Shown in pieces: positions 9,453 to 16,475 of a DNA stretch of 64,000 nt (positions within the stretch are counted from its first letter, which is position 1; each line of letters starts with the position of its first letter). The notes below the pieces were generated by a model. It was not told the origin of the DNA and made no database searches. It was given only the letters and a program-made list of their open reading frames with translations. The DNA comes from Phyllobacterium sp. YR531 (GTDB lineage Bacteria > Pseudomonadota > Alphaproteobacteria > Rhizobiales > Rhizobiaceae): assembly GCF_000282595.1 (NCBI RefSeq), contig NZ_AKIZ01000015.1:124001-188000 (forward strand). Reading direction: 5' to 3'. The translations under genes were made by a program, and so were the position numbers.

Positions 9453-9467
9453 TTAGAATAGTTCTAA
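9453..9467. promoter_or_regulatory. ICE (Irr) box upstream of bfd-bfr
   Basis: TTAGAATAGTTCTAA is a perfect TTAGAA-N3-TTCTAA palindrome, the iron control element bound by Irr in Rhizobiales. Irr is known to act on iron-storage genes as well as uptake genes. It sits about 290 nt upstream of bfd and downstream of rirA, so bfd-bfr is the likely target. Confidence 0.75.
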
Positions 9468-9795
9468 ACTAGAAAAATAACATAACCATTTCAATCATGT
9501 TTCAGTAAATACGGGTTGGAAGCGTGCTATTTTTTACCCTGAAAGGACGTGTGTCATAACGTCTCATTTGCCGGAATGCGCCAGCAATAGACCTCTCAGG
9601 CAGGAGCGATTACAACCGGACACAATCAAATTTCAACCAAGGGGCACAATTTCAGTCGCAAATCAGAGCTTTTTGCTCCCAGATTCGCTCAATTCTCTCG
9701 CAAACCGAATCCGTTTGCGGTGAAGCTTCATCAGAACCGCATTACAGCGTTAACCGGGGCAAAAAACCCCAGTCATAATCAATGTTGAAACGAAT

Positions 9796-10257
9796 TCAGC
9801 TGGCAGTGGCGAGGCGCGGTGCCAGTGCATCTATTCCGAGCAAAGCACGCACATCGCGCTTGTCGACAATATCGTCGATGGAATATTGGGCCAGCACTTC
9901 AAAGAATGCGTTCAGTGCCTTGCGAAGTGCGGAGTTAAGACCGCAGCTGTCGATGAGCGGGCAATCAGCACCGTCTGCTTCAAAGCACTCGGCCATTGCA
10001 AAGTTTTCTTCGGTAACACGGACAACATCAAACAATGTGATGTCCGCTGCAGGCTTGCCAAGCTTCACGCCACCATTACGGCCACGTACAGTTTCGATAA
10101 AACCGTTTTCAACGAGAGGCTGAAGGATCTTGAAAAGAAATAATTCGGATACCGTATAGGCTTGCGCGATCTCACCAATTCGGCTCAGTTTGCCGTCATT
10201 TGCAGCGCAGTACATCAGAATACGAATGGCGTAATTTGTCTGTCGTGTAAGTCGCAT
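9796..10257 (-). CDS. rirA: Iron-responsive Rrf2-family regulator
   Basis: 153 residues, matching RirA of Rhizobium/Brucella. The N-terminus MRLTRQTNYAIRILMYCA begins the Rrf2 winged helix-turn-helix; three cysteines that ligate the Fe-S cluster lie in ECFEADGADCPLIDSCG. RirA with bound cluster represses iron-uptake genes in iron-replete cells. An Irr-like dyad lies 57-73 nt upstream of the ATG, consistent with cross-control by Irr. The gene is monocistronic; a 4-bp GGGG/CCCC hairpin downstream is only a weak terminator candidate. Confidence 0.94.
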   Translation of the reverse strand: MRLTRQTNYAIRILMYCAANDGKLSRIGEIAQAYTVSELFLFKILQPLVENGFIETVRGRNGGVKLGKPAADITLFDVVRVTEENFAMAECFEADGADCPLIDSCGLNSALRKALNAFFEVLAQYSIDDIVDKRDVRALLGIDALAPRLATAS

Positions 10258-10313
10258 TGGAATGTCTTTCTCAACCCGAAATGTCAGGCATGTTCACTCA
10301 CTAGGCATCCTAC

Positions 10314-10330
10314 TTTAGAATTATTCTGGA
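10314..10330. promoter_or_regulatory. ICE-like (Irr) dyad in the rirA promoter region
   Basis: TTTAGAATTATTCTGGA has the TTAGAA-N3-TTCT core with two mismatches in the right half. It is nested in a wider dyad, TACTTT (10311-10316) and AAAGTA (10332-10337). It lies 57 nt upstream of the rirA start; Irr control of rirA is known in related species. Confidence 0.6.
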
Positions 10331-10399
10331 TAAAGTAAATAATAAATATGATGTTAAAATTCATATTATTGATTGCAAGCATCACGATGGTGAGATGAA

Positions 10400-10645
10400 T
10401 CAGACGATCAGAACAGCAATTGAGGAAGCGATCAGGCCAATAGCGATGAGCAGCGAAAGCCCGTAAAGACGTGGCTTGTCGAAAAGCACGGCGAAGCCTG
10501 CGGCCCACACAATAATAGCAGCGCCAAGCGCCAGCAGAAAACCCGCCTTGTGCAGCCAGGCTATATGGACAGCCATCAGGCCACCAATGATCAGAGCGCC
10601 GAATACGACCATCAAAGCCAGGGCGTAATTCTCGAACTTGTCCAT
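10400..10645 (-). CDS. Small inner-membrane protein, paralogue A
   Basis: 81 residues with three predicted membrane helices and no charged loops of size. The block VFGALIIGGLMA and the later PRLYGL are shared with the 81-residue protein at 14572-14817, so the two are paralogues about 4 kb apart. I do not recognise a named family. The ATG is followed by DKFENYA, as in the paralogue (DRYETFA). Transcribed alone. A role in the membrane is all that can be stated. Confidence 0.75.
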   Translation of the reverse strand: MDKFENYALALMVVFGALIIGGLMAVHIAWLHKAGFLLALGAAIIVWAAGFAVLFDKPRLYGLSLLIAIGLIASSIAVLIV

Positions 10646-10811
10646 CTCAGGTAACTCACTCTCAGAACTTCATATTGTGAAAGGCCACGCCTTCCAGTCA
10701 TAAATTGCGGCCAAGACCGACATATTGGCCATTACATAGACCGTTCAACCGTGCGAAAGCAATATTTCCTTCAATCCCGGCAAATAAGTGCCCAAGAAGG
10801 ATGGTAGGCAC

Positions 10812-10836
10812 AAAAAAGGCCGGGAAAACCCGGCCT
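10812..10836 (-). terminator. Rho-independent terminator of the DUF883-family gene
   Basis: Stem AGGCCGGG (10817-10824), loop of four A, CCCGGCCT (10829-10836). Read on the minus strand it is followed by a T6 run. It lies 20 nt after the stop codon of the DUF883-type gene. Confidence 0.9.
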
Positions 10837-10856
10837 GTTTATCCATGATGCATATA

Positions 10857-11165
10857 TCAGCGGCGATAAGCACTTAATCCAATGAGCAGGCCTACCGCAG
10901 CAACCGCTGAAACGATTGCGACAGCGGTCAACGGATTTTCTTTGGCTTTATCGGCAACATATTGCGCCTCATCACCAACGAATCTCGCTGCTCTGCGACC
11001 GCTTTGCTTTACGCTGTCGTAGGTGGAACTGGCCTGATCGTACAGATCATATCCTTGGTCGGAGAGTGATTTGCTGATCGAGGAAAGCTCTTTGCGCAAA
11101 GAAGCGATCTGTGTTTCCAGATCGTCTTCAATTGTGTCGCGAACTTTCGATGTATTCGTTGCCAT
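10857..11165 (-). CDS. DUF883 / YqjD-ElaB-like tail-anchored membrane protein
   Basis: 102 residues: a charged helical N-terminal region (about 10-55), the stretch YVADKAKENPLTAVAI, and one C-terminal membrane helix ending AYRR. This is the layout of YqjD/ElaB proteins, which in E. coli bind ribosomes at the inner membrane in stationary phase. I chose the ATG at 11165 because AGGA lies 9 nt before it; the ATG at 11174 overlaps that site. Single gene with its own terminator. Confidence 0.85.
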   Translation of the reverse strand: MATNTSKVRDTIEDDLETQIASLRKELSSISKSLSDQGYDLYDQASSTYDSVKQSGRRAARFVGDEAQYVADKAKENPLTAVAIVSAVAAVGLLIGLSAYRR

Positions 11166-11241
11166 TCCAAACATTCCTTTGTCATTTCTATCGTTTGCAA
11201 AACGTCAAAGGGAATGTTTGGTTCCGTATAGAACCGAAAAG

Positions 11242-11475
11242 CTATTTCCAGCAGCCGTTATTCTGGCCATTCAGATTATGCGAATCGATATCGATGCCTG
11301 CAGAAAAATCGTTCTTTGCAAGAAATACCGCCGTCTCAGGTTTGATCCTGATCTTGTTCCAGCCGGCGCAATTCGAGTTTCTCGGCGGATTCTTATCAGC
11401 CCATCGCATTGCGCCACATCCCGTCAGCGCCAGCATGCAGGGCAGAATAACAACCGTCGCTAATATTCTCATCAT
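11242..11475 (-). CDS. Small predicted lipoprotein
   Basis: 77 residues with a lipoprotein signal peptide and lipobox ALTGC (Cys about residue 20). The mature part has three further cysteines and the segments CAGWNKIRIKP and NLNGQNNGCW, a pattern I associate with short phage- or Rhizobiales-type hypothetical proteins (CxGWxxI ... HNxxGxxxGCW). No phage genes are nearby. Likely anchored to the outer or inner membrane facing the periplasm. No function can be assigned. Confidence 0.6.
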   Translation of the reverse strand: MMRILATVVILPCMLALTGCGAMRWADKNPPRNSNCAGWNKIRIKPETAVFLAKNDFSAGIDIDSHNLNGQNNGCWK

Positions 11476-11578
11476 TTCAGACTTTCAAATAGGGCCATTC
11501 GCAAACATCACGGGCTTCAGCAAGCATGCCATATAACGCACAGGTTGCACCATGATACTTTCGTTGCAGAGGATCAAA

Positions 11579-11944
11579 TCAATCATCATTGCTGGCGTTG
11601 AGTTCCTGCGGCGTTAGTCCTTCAGCCGGCGTTTTACCATCCACGGCTTGCGCAAGAATAAGTCTGCTGGATTTCAATAGGGGACCATTTGCTTCACGCA
11701 CCCTTGCAAGACGCGGATTGGATTCATGAGCAGTCACCGCCGCTTCGTTGGCATAAAGCTCGTTTACCATTACCTTGTTTGGAATAGGTGTTCCGTCCCG
11801 CTTGATCGGCTTTATAACTTCGAAGCGCAGGCAGCCGGGCTCTTCTTCAAGAGTCTTTCTGGCGTGTTCGCGAATGCGGGTCAGGAACTCCTCTTCCTTG
11901 CCTTCATTCGTTTCGAACTCAACGATAATAGTCAATGCGGTCAT
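11579..11944 (-). CDS. Antibiotic-biosynthesis-monooxygenase (ABM) domain protein, YgiN-like
   Basis: 121 residues forming one dimeric alpha/beta-barrel ABM domain: N-terminal strand LTIIVEFETNEGKEEEF, then ARKTLEEEPGCLRFEV and the typical NELYANEAAVTAHESNP. Family members include quinol monooxygenase YgiN and several cofactor-free oxygenases. A polar C-terminal tail of about 25 residues is additional. The gene is alone. The substrate is unknown. Confidence 0.85.
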   Translation of the reverse strand: MTALTIIVEFETNEGKEEEFLTRIREHARKTLEEEPGCLRFEVIKPIKRDGTPIPNKVMVNELYANEAAVTAHESNPRLARVREANGPLLKSSRLILAQAVDGKTPAEGLTPQELNASNDD

Positions 11945-12010
11945 GAATCCTGTCTCCCATCTGGATAAAAAAGGTCTAACAGGGCCAACAGGTTAAATCC
12001 AGACAGCCGT

Positions 12011-12190
12011 TCACTGCCGTCGCAGGAAAACCAATAAAAGCGCACCCATGATCATGGTGCAAAGGCCTATCACTAGCCAACGGGTCTGCCCCACCATGAA
12101 ACTGCCACCAATCAGGCTCAACCCCTGAAGCGTCCATATGCAGCCAGCTATGATCAGCAGTGCCGCAATGATCCTCAAAATAACTTTCAT
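12011..12190 (-). CDS. Small two-helix membrane protein
   Basis: 59 residues: MKVILRIIAALLIIAGCIW forms helix 1 and RWLVIGLCTMIMGALLLVF helix 2, separated by the conserved-looking LQGLSLIGGSFM and ending with basic RRQ. GGAGGACAG immediately precedes the ATG at 12190, a strong site, whereas longer frames upstream have none. Proteins of this layout (LQGxxxLxGSFMxGQxRW) are common in Rhizobiales but have no assigned role. Part of a run of small membrane and envelope genes. Confidence 0.75.
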   Translation of the reverse strand: MKVILRIIAALLIIAGCIWTLQGLSLIGGSFMVGQTRWLVIGLCTMIMGALLLVFLRRQ

Positions 12191-12427
12191 CTGTCCTCCA
12201 CATCCCATTTTTCGCCAATGAAAATTCAAACAAAAAATCCGGAACATCTCGAGAATCCGGGCGTTAGTTTTTAGTCCGCCATCGCATGCAGGCATACCAC
12301 AATGCCGATCGAGTGCGATAAGCACGGTTGCACCTGCAGCCAAGGGTAAAGACCACCCTAGTCTCAAACGGAAGGAAACTCCCAATGAAACTTGTCCAGT
12401 ACCAAAACTCGAATAGTGGAGTTTAAA

Positions 12428-12874
12428 ATGGTGGATGTAATGTTGAACCGGAAAACCTGGATCGTTGTTGCAGATGGTGAAAAAGCCCTGTTTCTTCAAA
12501 ACCAGCGTGAAGTGAACAATGTTGAGCTGCGCACTATCCATGAAATGACACAGAGCAATCCCGCAACACGTGAGCAGGGCACAGATAAGCCCGGGCGTTT
12601 TTCAGACGGACCGACAGCGCACCGCAGTGCCGCCGAAGAAACCGACTGGCATGAGATTGCAAAAAAACGCTTTGCAAAAGAGGTTGCCGATGAGCTTTAC
12701 AGCTTTGCACATAAGGGCGATTTCGAACGGCTTGTGATCATCGCTCCGCCGGTTGTGCTGGGTGAAATGCGTCAGGAATTCCACAAGGAAGTTTCAGACA
12801 AGGTCGTGAGCGAAATACCGAAGACACTCACCAATCACCCGATCAGTGACATTCAGTCAATTCTCGCTGCTTAG
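12428..12874 (+). CDS. Host attachment protein family (AtsE-like)
   Basis: 148 residues from the ATG at 12428 (GGAG 6-7 nt upstream); a start at 12440 is nearly as good. The beginning KTWIVVADGEKALFL and the later YSFAHKGDFERLVIIAPP match the family named after the Agrobacterium attachment gene product. Family proteins are small, cytoplasmic and resemble archaeal eRF1-like folds; a direct role in attachment is not established. Ends with a hairpin terminator at 12891-12920. Confidence 0.82.
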   Translation: MVDVMLNRKTWIVVADGEKALFLQNQREVNNVELRTIHEMTQSNPATREQGTDKPGRFSDGPTAHRSAAEETDWHEIAKKRFAKEVADELYSFAHKGDFERLVIIAPPVVLGEMRQEFHKEVSDKVVSEIPKTLTNHPISDIQSILAA

Positions 12875-12890
12875 CCGGGTTATTTCAAAC

Positions 12891-12920
12891 AAAACCCTTG
12901 GCCATGCGGTCAAGGGTTTT
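12891..12920 (+). terminator. Hairpin after the host-attachment-family gene
   Basis: AAAACCCTTG (12891-12900) pairs perfectly with CAAGGGTTTT (12911-12920) around a 10-nt loop. The T-run is part of the stem. It starts 17 nt after the stop codon. Confidence 0.7.
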
Positions 12921-13076
12921 GCAAGTTGAGGCTTGATTCGGCTCTAACAAACTGGACTCTGGATAAATATATCGCGCATCGTTTCAGTGCGGCTCAGGCT
13001 CAAGGCACCGCTACACTCAACTTACTGCCATTTTAACACAACTGTCGTCAGATTCAACGACCGACCCGAGCACGTA

Positions 13077-13235
13077 TTATTTCAATCGGGCTTTCAGGCG
13101 TTCATTTTCCTCTTCCAATACTTTAATTCTTTCTTCCAAAGCATTGATGGCTTTAAAAACTGCTACGCCCATACTTTTGAAATCTCCGCTATGAATAGCA
13201 GCTTCAATTGCTTGCCTCGCGTTTTCGAGCGACAT
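13077..13235 (-). CDS. Small coiled-coil protein
   Basis: 52 residues starting MSLENARQAIEAA at the ATG at 13235; GGAGGAGAACG just upstream is a near-ideal ribosome site. The C-terminal half (LEERIKVLEEENERLKARL) is a heptad coiled coil, predicting a dimer. The longer open frame extending to 13340 lacks a site and is not used. Not a recognised family; similar short proteins occur in Rhizobiales. Confidence 0.7.
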   Translation of the reverse strand: MSLENARQAIEAAIHSGDFKSMGVAVFKAINALEERIKVLEEENERLKARLK

Positions 13236-13327
13236 CGTTCTCCTCCCACAACCACCTTGAGCGATACAAAAGTCGGCTTTCACCGTACAATTTTGCCTGC
13301 CCGAAAAGGTGCTCCAACTTGATGTAA

Positions 13328-13410
13328 AAGAAAAGCCCAATCCTCAGGGGCGTGAGGACTGGGCTGTTGGCTTGTGGGGTTTAGCCAAGACTGGTTTGGG
13401 GGAACCAGTA
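13328..13410 (-). ncRNA. Candidate small RNA with C-rich loop and own terminator
   Basis: On the minus strand, a perfect hairpin (ACTGGTT/AACCAGT at 13390-13409) exposes a CCCCCA loop. It is followed by a second hairpin (pairs 13334-13339/13360-13365 and 13341-13346/13353-13358) ending in TTTTCTTTT. No open frame fits. The 5' end is unknown and could lie near 13450. The terminator could instead belong to the 49-residue ORF upstream. Confidence 0.45.
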
Positions 13411-13478
13411 CACACGAAATGCAATTCCCCAATATTTGGTTCCAACTGTTTGAAAAAATATTTGAGGTAAGGTGATTA

Positions 13479-13628
13479 TTATGCCGACGGCAGGAGATTG
13501 AAGATTACGGCCAGATGGAAAACAACAGCACCGGCGAATATCAGCAAACCTGTCAGACGATCAGAACGAATAAACTTCTCCTGTTTAACAGGCATGGTTT
13601 CGCAGCTATTGGCTTCAATCAGGCTCAT
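13479..13628 (-). CDS. 49-residue single-helix membrane peptide
   Basis: ATG at 13628, stop TAA at 13479-13481, with GAGGGA 7 nt before the start. The peptide has a polar N-terminus (MSLIEANSCE), a basic segment (KQEKFIRSDR) and one hydrophobic helix (LLIFAGAVVFHLAVIF), ending LLPSA, so it is probably a single-pass inner-membrane protein. No function known. Its length is below most gene-finder limits. The terminator-like hairpin at 13334-13365 follows. Confidence 0.55.
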   Translation of the reverse strand: MSLIEANSCETMPVKQEKFIRSDRLTGLLIFAGAVVFHLAVIFNLLPSA

Positions 13629-14000
13629 GCAGATATCCCTCATTTTCAGGGAAGATAATGCGTGAATTGATACACGATTAAAACGATAGAGATTATTTAA
13701 ACTGGCGGCTTTGCGGATGAAGTTTGCGCATAATGCGCCTGCAACAGAATATTTTTATCCTCGCAATTCGGCGCTATCTGAATAACCCTGCTGCGTTGGG
13801 CTCGTGCTATCCTTGGCGTTTTGTCTTTTGGGAATTCGATTTCTCGAAATCAGGCGATACGCAAAAACAATATCGCGAAATAGGCGGCTGCTGAGCAAAT
13901 CGTAATCTGGCTGACGGTATAGGGGATGTGCTGCAATAGGAAATGCGGAGAGTCTCGTTCTCCACGTACATGTCGGCAGCAATCGAGGAATGACAATCCA
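13629..14000. other. 372-nt intergenic region
   Basis: No gene seen. Contains a 13-nt palindrome GCGCATAATGCGC (13726-13738), AT-rich stretches around 13670-13760 suited to divergent promoters for the 49-residue ORF and the flavin reductase, and GAGGA at 13985-13989 near the flavin reductase start. Confidence 0.4.
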
Positions 14001-14564
14001 ATGGCTTTACTTCAAGCAGGAGCCGCGCAAGTTCATCAAAACTTGCCGGTTCATAATGATCTGACTGTGGAATCCGCTTCGTTCAAGGATTCGATGCGCC
14101 ATCTTGCGGGCGCAGTGAGTGTCATTACAGTTGGACGAGGCGATGATCGCAGCGGCTTTACAGCGACCTCAGTTTCTTCTTTGGCTATCGACCCGCCTTC
14201 GGTGATTGTCAGCCTCAATCGTGAATCATCTTCTTGGGCTGTGCTGCAGCGCCATCGCAGCTTTTGCGTGAACGTGCTTGCCCATGACCAGAAGCACATT
14301 GCAGATAATTTTGCAGGGCGAGGCGGTATAAAGGGTCTTGAGCGCTATCGCGATGCGGAATGGCAGGAACTCGTGACGGGAACATCAGCGCTGAAAAACG
14401 CTCTGACCGTGCTCGATTGCGAGCTTGACGAAGCCGTCGAGCGGCATTCCCACGGCATACTGATCGGACGGGTGAGGGCAGTTACGCTGCGTACAGAAGC
14501 GGAGCCTCTGCTATACTGGCATGGCGCCTATCGGCACATTACCGCACCGATCGTCAGCGCCTGA
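14001..14564 (+). CDS. Flavin reductase domain protein (FMN-binding split barrel)
   Basis: 187 residues from the ATG at 14001. The segments FKDSMRHLAGAVSVITVG, GFTATSVSSLAIDPPSVIV and FCVNVLAHDQ are the hallmark of the NADH:flavin oxidoreductase small-component family (HpaC/RutF-like). Such enzymes hand reduced FMN or FAD to a partner monooxygenase. No oxygenase partner is adjacent; the LLM monooxygenases elsewhere in the window are possible clients but far away. The stop lies 7 nt from the stop of the convergent small membrane protein. An open frame extends upstream to 13926 without a better site. Confidence 0.88.
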   Translation: MALLQAGAAQVHQNLPVHNDLTVESASFKDSMRHLAGAVSVITVGRGDDRSGFTATSVSSLAIDPPSVIVSLNRESSSWAVLQRHRSFCVNVLAHDQKHIADNFAGRGGIKGLERYRDAEWQELVTGTSALKNALTVLDCELDEAVERHSHGILIGRVRAVTLRTEAEPLLYWHGAYRHITAPIVSA

Positions 14565-14571
14565 ACGTCTT

Positions 14572-14817
14572 TCAGGTAACGATCGTGGTTACAGAACCTG
14601 CGATTAATGCAAATGAAACAAAAAGGATCAGCCCGTACAGACGCGGGCGGTCAAAAATGACAGCAAAACCCAAGAAGAACGCACTGCAAGCAGATGCCAG
14701 CGCAAAAATAAATGCCGGTTTGTCGCCGGTAGAAATGGCAAACGCCATCAGCCCGCCAATGATAAGCGCTCCGAAGACAATGAATATCCACGTTGCGAAG
14801 GTTTCATAGCGGTCCAT
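14572..14817 (-). CDS. Small inner-membrane protein, paralogue B
   Basis: 81 residues, same length as paralogue A at 10400-10645 and sharing VFGALIIGGLMA, GFAV, FD-PRLYGL and the N-terminal MD-[RK]-[YF]-E pattern. Three hydrophobic helices are visible. The variable part is the first loop (ISTGDKPAF here). GGAGTAAA lies just before the ATG. No recognised family or function; duplication within one lineage is the likely origin. Confidence 0.75.
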   Translation of the reverse strand: MDRYETFATWIFIVFGALIIGGLMAFAISTGDKPAFIFALASACSAFFLGFAVIFDRPRLYGLILFVSFALIAGSVTTIVT

Positions 14818-15063
14818 ACTTTACTCCTGCAGTCCACATACAATCATTGCCTGCGATTACAACTGAATAAGTCCACACAGTCAAATCAGTTTGCCCCGCT
14901 AATGAGTGCCCGGGCACCAATCGCAACTGAATTCCACAACTTGGCCGAAATCAGGAATTGCCTACCCCGATCATCGCGCAATTTAATCGCCACATCGTTC
15001 TGCTGTCATAAACCAATGCCTATAATAGGGACAATTGAATCGTAGACGGAAAGCATACGTGAA

Positions 15064-15387
15064 ATGAACGGGCGAGTCGTTCCAACTGAGAATCCGGAGG
15101 TGGCCGGCGAAAAACTTCTGGCATCCATGCTGGCAGGAACGGCCATTCATGCAAAGACAAGCAATAAATTGCGTCAGGCAATTTCACATATCGATGCTGC
15201 TAAACAGCAGGTTGCCTTGGCCAGAGCTGCGGCAGACCAAAGTCTGTTACGGGCAAAATCCGCACCGAGACCGCATGAAATTAGCAATCCGGCATTTGTC
15301 GAATTATTTGAGGCACATCAGCGGGATAGGGAAGTTCTATTTGCCGCAATGCGTGCATTGGAGAATGCGCGTTCCGCTGTGGAGTAG
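15064..15387 (+). CDS. Hypothetical helical protein
   Basis: 107 residues, predicted almost wholly helical with Ala/Lys/Glu-rich heptads (for example KLRQAISHIDAAKQQVALA), no signal peptide and no membrane helix. GGAAAG lies about 13 nt before the ATG, a modest site. I recognise no family. Codon use looks like that of its neighbours, so I keep it as a probable gene. It is monocistronic and convergent with a small membrane ORF. Confidence 0.5.
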   Translation: MNGRVVPTENPEVAGEKLLASMLAGTAIHAKTSNKLRQAISHIDAAKQQVALARAAADQSLLRAKSAPRPHEISNPAFVELFEAHQRDREVLFAAMRALENARSAVE

Positions 15388-15411
15388 TGTTGCTGAATTG
15401 GGTCAGACGAT

Positions 15412-15579
15412 TCAGCAAATATAGACGATCAAGGCTGCGACAGCGACACCAATACCAAATATCGCAAGATACCAGCCTTGGGAATTATGCACTGCCCATG
15501 CATCTTCATCGTCTTCGTCGAAATCATCTACTACCAATAATCCGATCCTTCCGGTGGATGTTCTGAGGGCGCTTGCCAC
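15412..15579 (-). CDS. 55-residue acidic single-pass membrane peptide
   Basis: Open frame with GTG start at 15579 and TGA at 15412-15414; GAGGG lies 9 nt upstream of the GTG, and an alternative TTG lies 12 nt earlier. The middle is a run of acidic residues (DDFDEDDEDAW), followed by a membrane helix (YLAIFGIGVAVAALIVYIC) to the C-terminus. The layout suggests a tail-anchored protein. Not a recognised family. Confidence 0.45.
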   Translation of the reverse strand: MASALRTSTGRIGLLVVDDFDEDDEDAWAVHNSQGWYLAIFGIGVAVAALIVYIC

Positions 15580-15666
15580 TGGCTCCAACCCTCAGATTAC
15601 TTATGGTAGTAAGATAACGCATCAAAATGCAAACAGTTTCAACACTGCCTGAATTTTAGGCCGCCC

Positions 15667-16374
15667 TTATTCGAGGCGGGCGGGAATTTCCAGTCCACGT
15701 TGTACGGCTGGGCGTGCCAAGCCACGTTCCAGCCAAGCTGGAACATTCTTGAGAGCATCAAACTCGACAATCTCGCGAGCGCCATAGAAACCGATCAGGT
15801 TACGGACCCAGCCAAGCATGGAGATATCAGCAATGGTGTATTCATCGCCCATGATCCAATCACGGCCTTCAAGACGGGTTTCAAGAACGCCGAGCAAACG
15901 CTGTGATTCAGCGCGGTAGCGCTCGTGCGGACGCTTGTCTTCATATTCGCGGCCTGCAAACTTATGGAAGAACCCGAGTTGACCGAACATCGGCCCGATA
16001 GCCGCCATCTGGAAGAATACCCATTGGATGGTTTCATAGCGTTTCGCCGGATCGGCAGGGAGAAGCTCGCCGGTCTTTTCCGCCAGATAAAGCAGGATCG
16101 CGCCCGACTCAAACAGGGCAAGCGGCTTGCCGCCCGGACCGTCCGGATCGATAATTGCGGGGATTTTGCCGTTTGGATTTAGCGACAGAAACTCCGGCGT
16201 CCATGTCTCGTTCTTCGTGATATCGACGAAGTGAGGCTCATAAGGGATGCCAAGTTCTTCCAGTGCTATGGAAACCTTCACACCATTGGGCGTAGCCAAC
16301 GAGTAAAGCTGCAGACGGTCAGGATGTTGTGCGGGCCATTTGGTGTCGATGGGAAAAGAGGACAAATCAGTCAT
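15667..16374 (-). CDS. Glutathione S-transferase, YfcG/Ure2-like
   Basis: 235 residues from MTDLSSFP at 16374; the longer frame to 16431 has no ribosome site. The thioredoxin-like N-domain begins DRLQLYSLATPNGVKVSI and includes the glutathione-binding LNPNGKIPAIID and ESGAILLYLAEKTG. The helical C-domain has DWIMGDEYTIADISMLGW. The NG-K pattern near residue 30 is that of the Nu-class enzymes YfcG/YghU, which act as glutathione-dependent disulfide-bond reductases. Cytoplasmic. Single gene. Confidence 0.9.
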   Translation of the reverse strand: MTDLSSFPIDTKWPAQHPDRLQLYSLATPNGVKVSIALEELGIPYEPHFVDITKNETWTPEFLSLNPNGKIPAIIDPDGPGGKPLALFESGAILLYLAEKTGELLPADPAKRYETIQWVFFQMAAIGPMFGQLGFFHKFAGREYEDKRPHERYRAESQRLLGVLETRLEGRDWIMGDEYTIADISMLGWVRNLIGFYGAREIVEFDALKNVPAWLERGLARPAVQRGLEIPARLE

Positions 16375-16475
16375 TTGATATTCCGTTCTGGCGTTTACGA
16401 GTCGTGGGAAGCTAGCATGATCGCCCGTCAAAGTGTTCCGGCGAAATGCTGTTTCACCGAAACACTTTTGCTTGA

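Larger units (their letters stand above)
9165..9795. other. 631-nt intergenic region between bfd and the 3' end of rirA
   Basis: No convincing gene on either strand; open frames here are short and lack ribosome sites. It holds a perfect hairpin at 9216-9240, an Irr-type box at 9453-9467 and an AT-rich stretch (9466-9530) suited to a promoter for bfd-bfr. A weak GGGG/CCCC hairpin at about 9757-9773 may end rirA transcription. A CTCTCAGGCA string at 9593-9602 was examined and rejected as a glycine riboswitch. Confidence 0.6.

Noticed and set aside
9593-9602. CTCTCAGGCA, a core string of glycine riboswitches
   Set aside because: The matching GGAGAG strand and the second half of the aptamer are not found, and no glycine-cleavage gene lies downstream.
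14906-14917. GTGCCCGGGCAC, a perfect 12-bp palindrome
   Set aside because: Short GC palindromes occur by chance; no second copy or linked motif was found near the small membrane gene.
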